From: Bradyrhizobium sp. 21
GTDB taxonomy: Bacteria > Pseudomonadota > Alphaproteobacteria > Rhizobiales > Xanthobacteraceae
Assembly (NCBI RefSeq): GCF_023073335.1
Contig: NZ_JADPJG010000031.1
Span: 1 to 57,574, forward strand
Reading direction: 5' to 3'
DNA: 57,574 nt
Both the position numbers and the translations under genes were made by a program. Below, in pieces: positions 1 through 8,370 of the stretch. Position 1 is the stretch's first letter. Every line of letters starts with the position of its first letter. The notes beneath the pieces are model-generated. The model was not told where the DNA came from. It ran no database searches and saw only the letters and a list, made by a program, of their open reading frames with translations.

Positions 1-60
1 TGGGTAGAGCCCTTGCGAAACCCATCATGAGTGCGATGGGTTTCGCTTTCGCTCTACCCA
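1..60. repeat. Dispersed intergenic palindrome (Bradyrhizobium-type)
   Basis: Nested inverted repeat. The outer arms TGGGTAGAGC (1-10) and GCTCTACCCA (51-60) are exact complements, as are the inner arms CGAAACCCATC (16-26) and GATGGGTTTCG (36-46). From memory of the genus, similar TGGGTAGAGC/GAAACCCATC palindromes are scattered between Bradyrhizobium genes; this is not verified by search. The element may begin before the window. Confidence 0.75.
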
Positions 61-122
61 TCCTACAAGTCGCTGCGCTCGCAAAGACCTCGTTGAAGCA
101 GTTGCGCTCTATGCCTCCAGTA

Positions 123-341
123 TCACTGCCCGGCCGGTGCGGACATCGCGCCGTTGGCGTAGCGCGACCAGTCGGGCGCGGTCGGCTGCGATGGCCAGAG
201 GGCGGCGTTGGAATCGCGCACCGATTGAGTGATCGGCGCGGGTTGCGCCTTGCGGACGTGGTGGCGGTCGCTCGCTGCGGCGGTCTGGATCGCGGCGCTG
301 GCGATCAGCATGGCGCCAAGAATGGCAAAGGTCTTTTTCAT
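123..341 (-). CDS. Small exported protein of unknown function
   Basis: A 72-residue protein starting with a clear Sec signal peptide: Lys-Lys at residues 2-3, a hydrophobic core at 5-20 and an Ala-rich cleavage region near 24. The start ATG at 341 was chosen because a purine-rich ribosome site (GGGAGAAA) lies just upstream and the signal peptide begins there; the longer upstream reading frame has no such features. The mature part is short, has several His, Trp and Pro residues, and shows no recognised domain. Probably periplasmic. I cannot assign a role. Confidence 0.6.
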   Translation of the reverse strand: MKKTFAILGAMLIASAAIQTAAASDRHHVRKAQPAPITQSVRDSNAALWPSQPTAPDWSRYANGAMSAPAGQ

Positions 342-569
342 CGTTGTTTCTCCCGTGACGACGCCCCGGCTGTGAGAGGCTATCTTGTGTGGTCGCCGTC
401 GCGGTTGACATGGCGATGCGTCCTGCCAAATGTCACCGTCGCGGCTATCACGTTGGGGCGAGCCAATTTTTTGGTCTCGGCTAAATATTCGGCAATCGTG
501 CCCCCGGCGCCGATGGACTTGCTCGCCGCAATCCGGTTCAATGCGGCCAATTGGGCTTTTTGGGCGACA

Positions 570-848
570 ATGATGTCGAAATATCTGCTGGTCCTTTTGC
601 TGATCGCCGCGCCGGCCGTGGCGCAGGTCAAGGTCACCCCAAAAACCTCGGCGGCGCATCCGGACCCCTGCGCGCCGATCGGGCGTACCGCGGACGGCAA
701 GCCGGTCTACTCCATGAAATGCGAGAATCTGCCGGTGCCGCCCCCGCCACCGCAGGCGGAACTTAAGGAAGCGCCGCAGCCTGCCGCCGAGCCGGAGCCG
801 GAGACGCGCCGGAGCGGCATTTTCGGCTGGTCCTACGACCGCAGATGA
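570..848 (+). CDS. Small exported proline-rich protein, unknown function
   Basis: A 92-residue protein. Residues 1-19 form a signal peptide ending in Ala-Val-Ala before Gln. The mature chain has two Cys residues (DPC and KCEN contexts), a run of six prolines, and an acidic Pro/Glu tail before a short aromatic C-terminus. Two adjacent ATG codons (570 and 573) could start it, and no strong ribosome site is visible. The Pro/Glu stretch suggests a periplasmic or envelope protein, but I recognise no family. Confidence 0.55.
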   Translation: MMSKYLLVLLLIAAPAVAQVKVTPKTSAAHPDPCAPIGRTADGKPVYSMKCENLPVPPPPPQAELKEAPQPAAEPEPETRRSGIFGWSYDRR

Positions 849-895
849 TAGCCGCGCCCCCTTGCGCGAAGCTCGATCGAATGCTTTTTGCCCAA

Positions 896-940
896 GAGTT
901 CCGATGAGAGTTCCGATGAGAGTTCCCATGAGAATTCCCC
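896..940. repeat. Tandem 12-base repeat upstream of the ureide operon
   Basis: About 3.7 copies of a 12-base unit (GAGTTCCGATGA) occur head to tail at 896-907, 908-919, 920-931 and 932-940. The third copy carries one substitution and the last is partial and more diverged. The array ends 27 bases before the DUF3830 start codon, so it lies in the promoter or leader of that operon. Confidence 0.8.
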
Positions 941-967
941 GTGGGGCCACCGATCCAGAGAGATGAG

Positions 968-1381
968 ATGAGCAAACTCGTTATTCGCGCCGGCGACTTC
1001 ACGTTCGATGCCCGTTTCGAGGAGCAAGCGGCGCCCAAGACTGTCGCCGCCTTCCGCAAGGCGCTGCCGTTTGAAAGCCACATCATCCATGTGCGCTGGA
1101 GCGGCGAGGCGGTGTGGATGCCGCTCGGCGACCTCGATTTCGGAGTTGGCTACGAGAACCACACCAGCTATCCCGCGCCCGGCCAGATCATCCTCTATCC
1201 CGGCGGCATCAGCGAGACCGAGATCCTGATGGCCTATGGCGGCGTGAGCTTCGCCAGCAAGATGGGCCAGCTCGCCGGCAATCACTTCATCACCGTGACC
1301 TCAGGCCTGGAGAATCTGGCGACCCTCGGCAAGAGCGTGCTCTGGAAGGGCGCGTTGCCGATCCGCTTCGAGGAAGTCTGA
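968..1381 (+). CDS. DUF3830 family protein
   Basis: A 137-residue protein recognised as DUF3830 (cyclophilin-like beta fold) from its overall pattern, including the FESHIIHVRWSGE-like stretch near residue 40 and the YPGGISETEIL-like stretch near 80. The ATG at 968 was chosen over 941 because GAGAG precedes it and the domain begins there. Its stop abuts the GTG of puuE, and puuE is followed after 7 bases by the uraD/uraH fusion, so the three genes are almost certainly one operon. The biochemical role of DUF3830 is not established to my knowledge. The position suggests an accessory role in ureide or cyclic amide breakdown; that is inference. Confidence 0.8.
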   Translation: MSKLVIRAGDFTFDARFEEQAAPKTVAAFRKALPFESHIIHVRWSGEAVWMPLGDLDFGVGYENHTSYPAPGQIILYPGGISETEILMAYGGVSFASKMGQLAGNHFITVTSGLENLATLGKSVLWKGALPIRFEEV

Positions 1382-2317
1382 GTGACGAATACCCGCTACC
1401 CGCGCGATCTCCGCGGTTACGGCCGCAACCCGCCGCACCCGCAATGGCCCGGCAACGCGCGGGTCGCGGTGCAGTTCGTCGTCAATTTCGAGGAGGGCGG
1501 CGAGAACAACATCTTGCACGGCGACCGCGCCTCGGAAGCCTTTTTGTCCGACGTGCTCGGCGCACAGCCCTGGCCCGGCCAGCGCCACGCCAATATCGAA
1601 TCGATGTTCGAATATGGCTCGCGCGCCGGCTTCTGGCGGCTGTGGCGGATGTTCAGCGAGCGGAAATGGCCGACCACCGTGTTCGGTGTCGCTACGGCGC
1701 TGAAGCGTAATCCGGAAATCGTGGCTGCCATGAAGGAGGCGGGCTGGGACATCGCCAGCCACAGCCTGAAATGGATCGAGCACAAGGACATGACGGAGGC
1801 GCAGGAGCGCGCGGAAATCGCGGAAGCGATCTGCGTCCACACTGCGGCGACCGGCTCGCGGCCGCTCGGCTGGTACACCGGGCGCTCCTCCACCAACACC
1901 AACCGCCTGTTGATGGAGGAGGGCGGTTTCCTCTATCTCTGCGACTCCTACGCCGACGACCTGCCGTACTGGGTCAAAGGCGTGAGCGGCAAGCAGCTCG
2001 TCATTCCCTACACGCTCGACGCCAACGACATGCGCTTCATCAACCCGCAAGGCTTTGCGGAAGGCGAGCAGTTCTTCACCTATTTGAAGGATTCCTTCGA
2101 CGTGCTCTATGCCGAGGGCGAGAGCGCGCCGAAGATGATGTCGGTGGGGCTGCACTGCCGTCTTGCCGGCCGGCCCGGCCGCGCCGCGGGACTGATCCGC
2201 TTCCTCGACTATATCGGCAAGCATGAACGCGTCTGGGTGCCGACGCGGCTCCAAATCGCACAGCACTGGCACGACAAGCACGCGCATCTTGCGGCCGACG
2301 CATTCGAGATCGGATGA
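1382..2317 (+). CDS. puuE: Allantoinase, polysaccharide-deacetylase type
   Basis: A 311-residue NodB-fold protein of the PuuE family, which hydrolyses allantoin to allantoate without resembling classical amidohydrolase allantoinases. Support comes from the N-terminal RYPRDLRGYGRNPP segment, the VVNFEEGGE motif near residue 35, the conserved SHSLKW segment near 125, the GWYTGRSS segment near 165 and full family length. Translation starts at GTG 1382 immediately after the upstream stop. The next gene starts 7 bases downstream. In the pathway it acts on the S-allantoin produced by the UraH and UraD activities encoded next. The cytoplasm is the expected location. Confidence 0.92.
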   Translation: MTNTRYPRDLRGYGRNPPHPQWPGNARVAVQFVVNFEEGGENNILHGDRASEAFLSDVLGAQPWPGQRHANIESMFEYGSRAGFWRLWRMFSERKWPTTVFGVATALKRNPEIVAAMKEAGWDIASHSLKWIEHKDMTEAQERAEIAEAICVHTAATGSRPLGWYTGRSSTNTNRLLMEEGGFLYLCDSYADDLPYWVKGVSGKQLVIPYTLDANDMRFINPQGFAEGEQFFTYLKDSFDVLYAEGESAPKMMSVGLHCRLAGRPGRAAGLIRFLDYIGKHERVWVPTRLQIAQHWHDKHAHLAADAFEIG

Positions 2318-2324
2318 AGGTGTA

Positions 2325-3212
2325 ATGTCGCAAATTTCGCTCGCCGACCTCAACTCTGCAAGTAACGCCGATTTCGTCGCCGCGCTGGCCAATGTCGTCG
2401 AATATTCGCCGTGGATCGCGGAGCAGATCGCCGGACAACGGCCGTTCGCCGGCATCAATCAATTGCATGCCGCGCTGATGGCGGCGATCCAGACTGCGGA
2501 GCCCGATGCGCAGCTGGCGCTGATCCGGGCGCATCCCGATCTCGCGAACAAGACCCAGCGCGCGGCGGGCCTGACGGCGGAATCCACAGACGAGCAGAAC
2601 AGCGCCGGCCTCGACCGGCTGTCGGACGCCGAATATGCAGCGTTCGAGCGCGTCAACAACGCCTATCGCGACAAGTTCGGTTTCCCCTATATCGTCTGCG
2701 TACGCCGTCACACCAAGGATTCCGTGCTGCGCGACTTCGAGACGCGGCTGCTCAATATCGCCAAGACCGAGACGCGGCGTGCGATCGAGGAGATCGGCCG
2801 CATCTCGGCGCTGCGGCTCGACCAACTCGTCAGCGCCGATGATAGGTTGAAAGTGCACGGCCGGCTGTCGACGCATGTGCTCGACAATCACGCCGGCAAA
2901 CCTGCGCCCGGCATCCCGGTGGAGCTCGTCGAGCTTGCGAACCTCGGGGAGAGCCGCGTGATCGCGCGCACGGTCACGAACGCAGACGGCCGTACCGACC
3001 AGCCGTTGATCGGCGGCCGCCCATTGCCGATCGGCCGCTATGAGCTCCGGTTCAGCGTGGCCAAATATTACTCCGAGCGCAACGTGCAACTCACCGACCC
3101 GCCGTTCCTCGACGCGATCCCGTTGCGTTTCGCCGTCAGCGAGCCCGAGGGACACTATCACGTGCCCCTGTTGGTCACGCCGTGGAGCTATTCGACCTAT
3201 CGCGGCAGTTAA
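2325..3212 (+). CDS. Bifunctional OHCU decarboxylase / 5-hydroxyisourate hydrolase
   Basis: A 295-residue fusion. Residues 1-165 match UraD (2-oxo-4-hydroxy-4-carboxy-5-ureidoimidazoline decarboxylase), with the catalytic-type His70 in AHPDL and the SAGLDRLS segment near 93. Residues 178-295 match the transthyretin-like HIU hydrolase UraH, with LSTHVLD near 181, HYHVPLLVTPWSYSTYRGS-type end residues and the diagnostic C-terminal YRGS. The fused enzyme would convert 5-hydroxyisourate to S-allantoin in two steps. AAGG precedes the ATG. The stop overlaps by four bases with the stop of the convergent molybdenum hydroxylase (3209-3212). The usual partner, urate oxidase, is not in this window. Confidence 0.93.
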   Translation: MSQISLADLNSASNADFVAALANVVEYSPWIAEQIAGQRPFAGINQLHAALMAAIQTAEPDAQLALIRAHPDLANKTQRAAGLTAESTDEQNSAGLDRLSDAEYAAFERVNNAYRDKFGFPYIVCVRRHTKDSVLRDFETRLLNIAKTETRRAIEEIGRISALRLDQLVSADDRLKVHGRLSTHVLDNHAGKPAPGIPVELVELANLGESRVIARTVTNADGRTDQPLIGGRPLPIGRYELRFSVAKYYSERNVQLTDPPFLDAIPLRFAVSEPEGHYHVPLLVTPWSYSTYRGS

Positions 3213-5935
3213 TTACCAAACTTGTCGCGCAGCGCCGGAAACAGCCGGTCCGGCTTGAAGGGCGGCGCGGTGAAGCGGATGCCGGTCGCATCGGCAATCG
3301 CGTTGCCGAGGGCGGCAGCGACCGGATTGTAGGGACTCTCGCTCATCGACTTCGCCCCCAACGGTCCGATCGTGTCGGATGTCTCGGCAAAGAAGACCTC
3401 GGTGCGGGGCACGTCGGCGAAGGAGGGCAGGTGGTAGTCGCGGAATTTCGGGTTGGTGACGCGGCCGTCGGCGTCGATCACCATCTCCTCGTAGAGCGCG
3501 GCGCCGAGCGCCTGCGCGACGCCGCCTTCGACCTGACCGCGGCACTGCATGGGATTGGCGACGACACCGGCGTCTGCCGCGTGCACGCTCCGGAGAATCC
3601 TGAGCTCGCCGGTGCCCTTGTTCACGGCGACGCGAAAGCCCTGGACGTTGAAGCCGACCGAACGCGGCGTGCCACTGGAATTGCCGGTGCCTGCGAACGG
3701 TTGTCCGCGTTCGCGCGCGAGCTTCGTCAGTTCCACAAAGGACATGCGCCGCACGCCACTGACGACGGCCTCGCCTTCGAGCGTGCAGCTCGCGATGTCG
3801 CAGAGCCATGCGCCGGCGGCGGCCGCCTTCAGCCCGGTCGCAAGCTGCATGGCTGCCGCATGCGTCGCCTTGCCGGCGACGAAGGTGCCGGCGCTGCCAT
3901 AAGCGCCGGTGTCATGGCCGCCATGGGCGGTGTCGGACTGGTGCAGGCGGATCCGGTCGACGGTGGTCGCAAGCGTCGTCGCCGCGATCTGCCGGTGCAC
4001 GGTGCTGGTGCCGTTGCCGAACTCGGCGGTGCCGACGGTGAGGTCGAAGCCGCCGTCGTCGTTGAGCGCGACCGTCGCATCCGCGAGATGGCCGGCCGGT
4101 GGCACCGTGTCGATCATGGTCAGCGCGACGCCGTCGCCGATCAGCCATTCCGGCGAGAGGTCCGGTTGCGGAGCATCGGCCTGCATCGCGCGTTCGACCA
4201 GGTCGAGGCATTGGTCGAGCCCGTAGGAGCCATAAAGCACGTCGTGAAAATCGGACGGTGGCGGCGAGAGCATGGGATCGCCGGGCTTGACGACGTTGCG
4301 CCGACGCATGTCGTAGGGGCTGATACCGAGCTGCCGCGCCAGTTCGTCGATCGCGGCTTCGACCGCGATCTGCGTCTGCGGCAGGCCATAACCGCGAAAC
4401 GCGCCCGCCGGAACCGTGTTGGTGTAGACCGCGAAGCCGTCGACCCGCTTGTTCGGGCAATTGTAGACGCTGATGGACTCTGCCAGCGAGTGGAACATCA
4501 CGGGGCCGGCGTGATTGCCGTAGGCGCCCGTATTGGAGAGCACCTCGAGCTGGAGCGCGGTGAGCTTGCCGTCGGCGTCCGCCCCGGCCTTGATGTGGAC
4601 TCGCATCGGATGTCGCGTCGAGGTCGCGATGAATTGCTCCTCGCGGGTGAACTCCAGCTTCACCGGCCGCCCGGTCTTGAGCGCGGCGAGCGCCAGGATG
4701 TCCTCGACGAACATCTCCTGCTTGCCGCCAAAGCCGCCGCCGACGCGTTCGCAGAACACGCGGACCTTGTCGGTGGGAAGCTCGAAGATATCAGAAAGCG
4801 CGCGACGGGTCAGGAACGGCACCTGCGTCGACGTGCGAACATTGAGCACGCCCGAAGCATCGAGCCAGGCGAGCCCGCCATGGGTCTCCAATGCGGCGTG
4901 CTGCACACGGTGACTGTGGAAGGTGGCCTCGAAGGTGACGGCGGATGTCGCGAGCGCGGCCGTCACGTCACCGAACTCGCCATGTGTCTCCGCGACGAGA
5001 TTGCGCTGGGCATCGGCAATGCGGTTTGCGGTGGTGCGGTCAGGATGAATGATGGGTGCGCCCGGCGCCATCGCCTGCTCCGGATCGATCAGCGCAGGGA
5101 GAACTTCGTAATCGACCTTCAGCCGGCGGCACGCCTCCTCGGCGGCGCCTTCGCTCTCGGCGACGACGGCGGCAACCTTCTGGCCGATGAAGCGGACGAC
5201 GTCATCGAGGATACGGGTGTCCTCCGGATCCATCCAGTCCTTCTCGTGCCGCGCGGTCGAGATCAGGACCGATGGCGCATCCTCATGCGTCAGCACCGCG
5301 TGCACGCCGGGAACGCTCAGCGCGTCCGACTTGTCGATCGCGACGATCTTCGCATGCGCATGAGGGGAACGCAGCAGCTTGATGTGCAGCAGGCCGTCCA
5401 TCTCCGTGTCGAACGTGTAGCGAGCCTTGCCGCGCACGACATCGGGGCCTGCCGGCGCCGGCAGGCTGCGGCCGAATGCAGCGCCGGCCTCGACGCGCTC
5501 CTCGACATTGGTCTTGCCGAGCAGCGCATCCTCGATCGAGCGATAGCCGGTGCAGCGACAGATGTTACCCTTCAGCGCCACGCCGAGATCGGTGCGCTGC
5601 GCCTGGTTGAGCGAGGCGCAGGTCAGGATCATGCCGGCGGTGCAGAAGCCGCATTGAAACCCTTGCGCATCGAGGAAGGCCTGCTGCATCGGATGCGGAC
5701 CGCTGTCGCTGCCGAGCCCTTCGATCGTGGTGACGGCACGGCCTTCGGCGCGGAAGGCCGGGATCAGGCAGCTGTGCACCGGCTCGCCGTCGATCAGCAC
5801 GGTGCAGGCGCCGCAATCGCCGGCATCGCAGCCCTTCTTCACGCCGAAATGGCCAAGCTCGCGCAAAAACGTGCGCAGGCACTGGCCGGCGCGCGGTGCT
5901 TGCGAAAACGGCTCGCCGTTGACCTTGAAGCTCAT
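3209..5935 (-). CDS. Xanthine dehydrogenase-type hydroxylase, fused FeS and Mo subunits (XdhD-like)
   Basis: A 908-residue fusion. Residues 1-140 are a two-[2Fe-2S] domain with Cys36, 41, 44 and 56 (plant-type cluster) and Cys95, 98, 126 and 128 (second cluster). Residues 155 onward are the molybdopterin domain, with a VGGGFGGKQE motif, FRGYG and a C-terminal GAKSMSESP segment carrying the expected Glu. The FeS-Mo fusion order resembles E. coli XdhD rather than classical XdhA/XdhB. Its ATG overlaps the stop of the FAD-subunit gene (ATGA), so the two are translationally coupled. The likely reaction is hydroxylation of hypoxanthine or xanthine toward urate, but other N-heterocycles are possible. 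Confidence 0.88.
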   Translation of the reverse strand: MSFKVNGEPFSQAPRAGQCLRTFLRELGHFGVKKGCDAGDCGACTVLIDGEPVHSCLIPAFRAEGRAVTTIEGLGSDSGPHPMQQAFLDAQGFQCGFCTAGMILTCASLNQAQRTDLGVALKGNICRCTGYRSIEDALLGKTNVEERVEAGAAFGRSLPAPAGPDVVRGKARYTFDTEMDGLLHIKLLRSPHAHAKIVAIDKSDALSVPGVHAVLTHEDAPSVLISTARHEKDWMDPEDTRILDDVVRFIGQKVAAVVAESEGAAEEACRRLKVDYEVLPALIDPEQAMAPGAPIIHPDRTTANRIADAQRNLVAETHGEFGDVTAALATSAVTFEATFHSHRVQHAALETHGGLAWLDASGVLNVRTSTQVPFLTRRALSDIFELPTDKVRVFCERVGGGFGGKQEMFVEDILALAALKTGRPVKLEFTREEQFIATSTRHPMRVHIKAGADADGKLTALQLEVLSNTGAYGNHAGPVMFHSLAESISVYNCPNKRVDGFAVYTNTVPAGAFRGYGLPQTQIAVEAAIDELARQLGISPYDMRRRNVVKPGDPMLSPPPSDFHDVLYGSYGLDQCLDLVERAMQADAPQPDLSPEWLIGDGVALTMIDTVPPAGHLADATVALNDDGGFDLTVGTAEFGNGTSTVHRQIAATTLATTVDRIRLHQSDTAHGGHDTGAYGSAGTFVAGKATHAAAMQLATGLKAAAAGAWLCDIASCTLEGEAVVSGVRRMSFVELTKLARERGQPFAGTGNSSGTPRSVGFNVQGFRVAVNKGTGELRILRSVHAADAGVVANPMQCRGQVEGGVAQALGAALYEEMVIDADGRVTNPKFRDYHLPSFADVPRTEVFFAETSDTIGPLGAKSMSESPYNPVAAALGNAIADATGIRFTAPPFKPDRLFPALRDKFGN

Positions 5936-6759
5936 GATGGTGTTGCACCCAGGAGTTCGTCACGGATCTCTTCGGCAAGCCGCAGTGTCATGTGCTTGCG
6001 CCAGAGCGGCTTGCCGTGGATATCTGTGTGGTACAGATCATCCGTGATCTGCTGCGCGATTGCGTCGCGAAGCGCATGCGCATCCGGGGTCTTGGCAAAG
6101 GACAGCTGGATCGGTCGCACCGTCGATGCGGTGACCGTGAGCGTCAGCGCGCCATCGGTATCCAGGCTGCCGATCACAAGCGCCGCCGAGCGGCCGACCG
6201 GCGCCAGCGAGATCTGGCGAAAGGCCGTACGACGCTTCAACGCGGCAATCGGGATATCGACCTGCCGGAGCAGGTCCCCCGTCGTCAGACGGTTGCGCTG
6301 GTTGCCGGTGACGAATTCGGCGACGGGCATCGTCTGTTCGCCGCCGTCGGTGTTCCAGATGGTGCAGACGCCGTCGAGCGCTGATGTGAGCGAGATCATC
6401 GGTCCCGCCGGCAGAGACATGCAGAGATTGCCGCCGACGGTTGCCGTCTTCCAGATCTTGAACGAGGCGAGGAACGCGCGGCAGCATTGGCCGATCAGCG
6501 GCGCCGCGAGCCATTCAGACGGACAGGCGAGCCCGTCGAGCTGCGCGATGGTGCACGTGGCGGCGATGCTGAGATGGCTCTCGCTGACGGTCAGCGCCGG
6601 CCAGTTCAGATCGGTCAGATCGATCAGTCGCGTCAGATGCGTTTGCGGCTCCGAGAACAGCCAGGTGCCGCCCGCGAGCCAAGCATCACCTGCCGTCCAA
6701 ACGGGCAGCTGCACGCGCGTTTGCGGATGGGCGACCGCTGTGATGGTATTCAAGTCCAT
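5932..6759 (-). CDS. FAD-binding subunit of the molybdenum hydroxylase (YgfM-like)
   Basis: A 275-residue protein of the FAD-binding-domain-in-molybdopterin-dehydrogenase family. It shows LAGGTWLF near residue 30 and KIWKTATVGGNLCMSLPAGP-type isoalloxazine and pyrophosphate-binding segments near 100-120, followed by the CO-dehydrogenase flavoprotein C-terminal domain. It would pass electrons from the FeS clusters of the downstream fused subunit to an acceptor. It is the first gene of this two-gene operon and overlaps its partner by four bases. It is divergent from the 8-oxoguanine deaminase across 150 bases that contain a perfect 12-base palindrome. Confidence 0.88.
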   Translation of the reverse strand: MDLNTITAVAHPQTRVQLPVWTAGDAWLAGGTWLFSEPQTHLTRLIDLTDLNWPALTVSESHLSIAATCTIAQLDGLACPSEWLAAPLIGQCCRAFLASFKIWKTATVGGNLCMSLPAGPMISLTSALDGVCTIWNTDGGEQTMPVAEFVTGNQRNRLTTGDLLRQVDIPIAALKRRTAFRQISLAPVGRSAALVIGSLDTDGALTLTVTASTVRPIQLSFAKTPDAHALRDAIAQQITDDLYHTDIHGKPLWRKHMTLRLAEEIRDELLGATPS

Positions 6760-6799
6760 GCTCGCGCCAATGCTTCCGCCGGGTGAATCGCACGAGAGA

Positions 6800-6811
6800 G
6801 TCTTGCAAGAC
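6800..6811. promoter_or_regulatory. Candidate operator palindrome GTCTTGCAAGAC
   Basis: A perfect 12-base palindrome in the 150-base divergent region between the FAD subunit (start 6759) and 8-oxoguanine deaminase (start 6910). The position suits a shared operator for both transcripts. No regulator is encoded next to it, so the cognate factor is unknown. Confidence 0.4.
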
Positions 6812-6909
6812 CGGAGCCAAGCCGCAACAACAAGTAGCTGGTTGGAATGGGATCGGGCAGGCTCCGCCTGACTGGCCTGCTGCCAGCGGATGCGAGGAGA
6901 AACACGATC

Positions 6910-8259
6910 ATGAGCGTCTCAAAGCCGATCTGGATCAGGGATCCCCTAACCATCCTCGCGGACGGGGCCGAGCGCGGGGTCGTGGTGAAGGACGACCGGA
7001 TCGTCGAGCTCGTACCGGCCGGCGGAACGCCCGCGACGGCCGATGTCGCGGTGTTCGATGCGAGTGAGCATGTCGTGCTGCCAGGCCTGATCAACACCCA
7101 TCATCATTTCTACCAGACGCTGACACGGGCGCTGCCCGCGGCGATGGACCGCGAGTTGTTTCCCTGGCTCCAGGCGCTCTATCCGGTGTGGGCGAAGCTG
7201 ACGCCGGAGCGGCTGCAACTCGGCGTCACCGTGGCGATGTCCGAGCTGCTGCTCTCGGGCTGCACAACGACGACGGATCATCACTACGTCTTCCCGGCGG
7301 GGCTCGAGGAGTCCGTCGATATCGAGGTCGACGTCGCAAAGCGGCTCGGTATGCGCGTGCTGCTGACGCGCGGATCGATGAACCTGTCGCAGCGCGACGG
7401 CGGCCTCCCGCCTGACAGCGTCGTGCAGGACGAGGACACCATCCTCGCCGACAGCGCACGCGTGGTGGCGAAATATCACCAGCGCGGTGCGGATGCGATG
7501 GTGCAGATCGCGCTGGCGCCGTGCTCGCCCTTCTCGGTGACGACGTCGCTGATGCGCGCCACCGCCGATCTCGCCGACAAGCTCGATGTGCGCCTGCACA
7601 CCCATCTCGCCGAGACCGAGGACGAGAACAAATTCTGTCAGCAGATGTATGGCTGCCGTCCGCTCGACTATCTCGAGCAATGCGGTTGGCTCAACGCGCG
7701 GACCTGGCTCGCTCACGGCATCTTCTTCAACGCGGAGGAAATGAAGCGGCTCGGCAAGGCGAAGACGACGATCAGCCATTGCGCCTGCAGCAACCAGCTC
7801 CTGGCCTCCGGCTGCTGTCCAGTTTGCGAGATGGAGGAGGCCGGTGTCGGCATCGGCATCGGCGTCGACGGCTCAGCCTCGAACGACGGATCCAACCTGA
7901 TGCAGGAGGTGCGGGCAGCGTTCCTGCTGCAACGGGCGCGCTATGGGGTGACGAAGGTCAGTCACAAGGATGCGCTGCGCTGGGCGACCAAGGGCTCGGC
8001 GGCCTGCGTCGGCCGGCCGGAACTCGGCGAGATCGCCATCGGCAAGGCCGCCGATCTCGCGCTGTTCAAGCTCGACGAGTTGCGCTTCTCCGGCCACGGC
8101 GACCCCTTGGCCGCGCTGGTGCTGTGCGGGGCGCATCGGGCCGACAGGGTCATGGTGGCAGGAAAATGGGCAGTGATCGACGGCGCGATCCCAGGCCTGG
8201 ATGTGGCTGATCTTATTCACCGCCACAGCTCGGCGGCACGGGCGATGCAGACGGGATAG
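6910..8259 (+). CDS. 8-oxoguanine deaminase (amidohydrolase superfamily)
   Basis: A 449-residue TrzA/AtzA-type amidohydrolase. Metal-ligand motifs are NTHHHF (His64-66), LHTHLAET near residue 230, SHCACSNQLLASG near 300 and GVDGSASND near 320. The HCACSN..LASG signature and overall length fit 8-oxoguanine deaminases, which convert 8-oxoguanine to urate and ammonia. Some relatives act on isocytosine or on triazines. A GAGGAG ribosome site fixes the ATG at 6910. Flanking xanthine dehydrogenase and purine-type transport genes support a purine substrate. Confidence 0.85.
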   Translation: MSVSKPIWIRDPLTILADGAERGVVVKDDRIVELVPAGGTPATADVAVFDASEHVVLPGLINTHHHFYQTLTRALPAAMDRELFPWLQALYPVWAKLTPERLQLGVTVAMSELLLSGCTTTTDHHYVFPAGLEESVDIEVDVAKRLGMRVLLTRGSMNLSQRDGGLPPDSVVQDEDTILADSARVVAKYHQRGADAMVQIALAPCSPFSVTTSLMRATADLADKLDVRLHTHLAETEDENKFCQQMYGCRPLDYLEQCGWLNARTWLAHGIFFNAEEMKRLGKAKTTISHCACSNQLLASGCCPVCEMEEAGVGIGIGVDGSASNDGSNLMQEVRAAFLLQRARYGVTKVSHKDALRWATKGSAACVGRPELGEIAIGKAADLALFKLDELRFSGHGDPLAALVLCGAHRADRVMVAGKWAVIDGAIPGLDVADLIHRHSSAARAMQTG

Positions 8260-8278
8260 TTTTCGAGCAGGATCTAAA

Positions 8279-8321
8279 GAGGGGGCGACCACAAGTGCCG
8301 GGTGCTTCTGGCCACCCCCTC
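8279..8321. terminator. Imperfect hairpin between convergent genes
   Basis: GAGGGGG (8279-8285) pairs with CCCCCTC (8315-8321), with inner CCA/TGG and AAG/CTT pairs forming a long imperfect stem. It lies between the 8-oxoguanine deaminase stop (8259) and the convergent transporter gene stop (8371), the expected place for a bidirectional transcription stop. There is no good T-run. Confidence 0.4.
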
Positions 8322-8370
8322 CGAACCTTCTCCGGGAGGAGCAGGTATTTCAGGCAATGCAAGAAGCGTG

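Noticed and set aside
3182..6871. A 1229-codon open frame on the plus strand
   Set aside because: It runs antisense to the molybdenum hydroxylase genes, has no domain and results from high GC; the minus-strand genes carry all cofactor motifs.
6760..6909. A possible sigma-54 promoter around CGCAC...TTGCA
   Set aside because: The spacing between the two elements is about nine bases instead of five and the -24 GG is missing.
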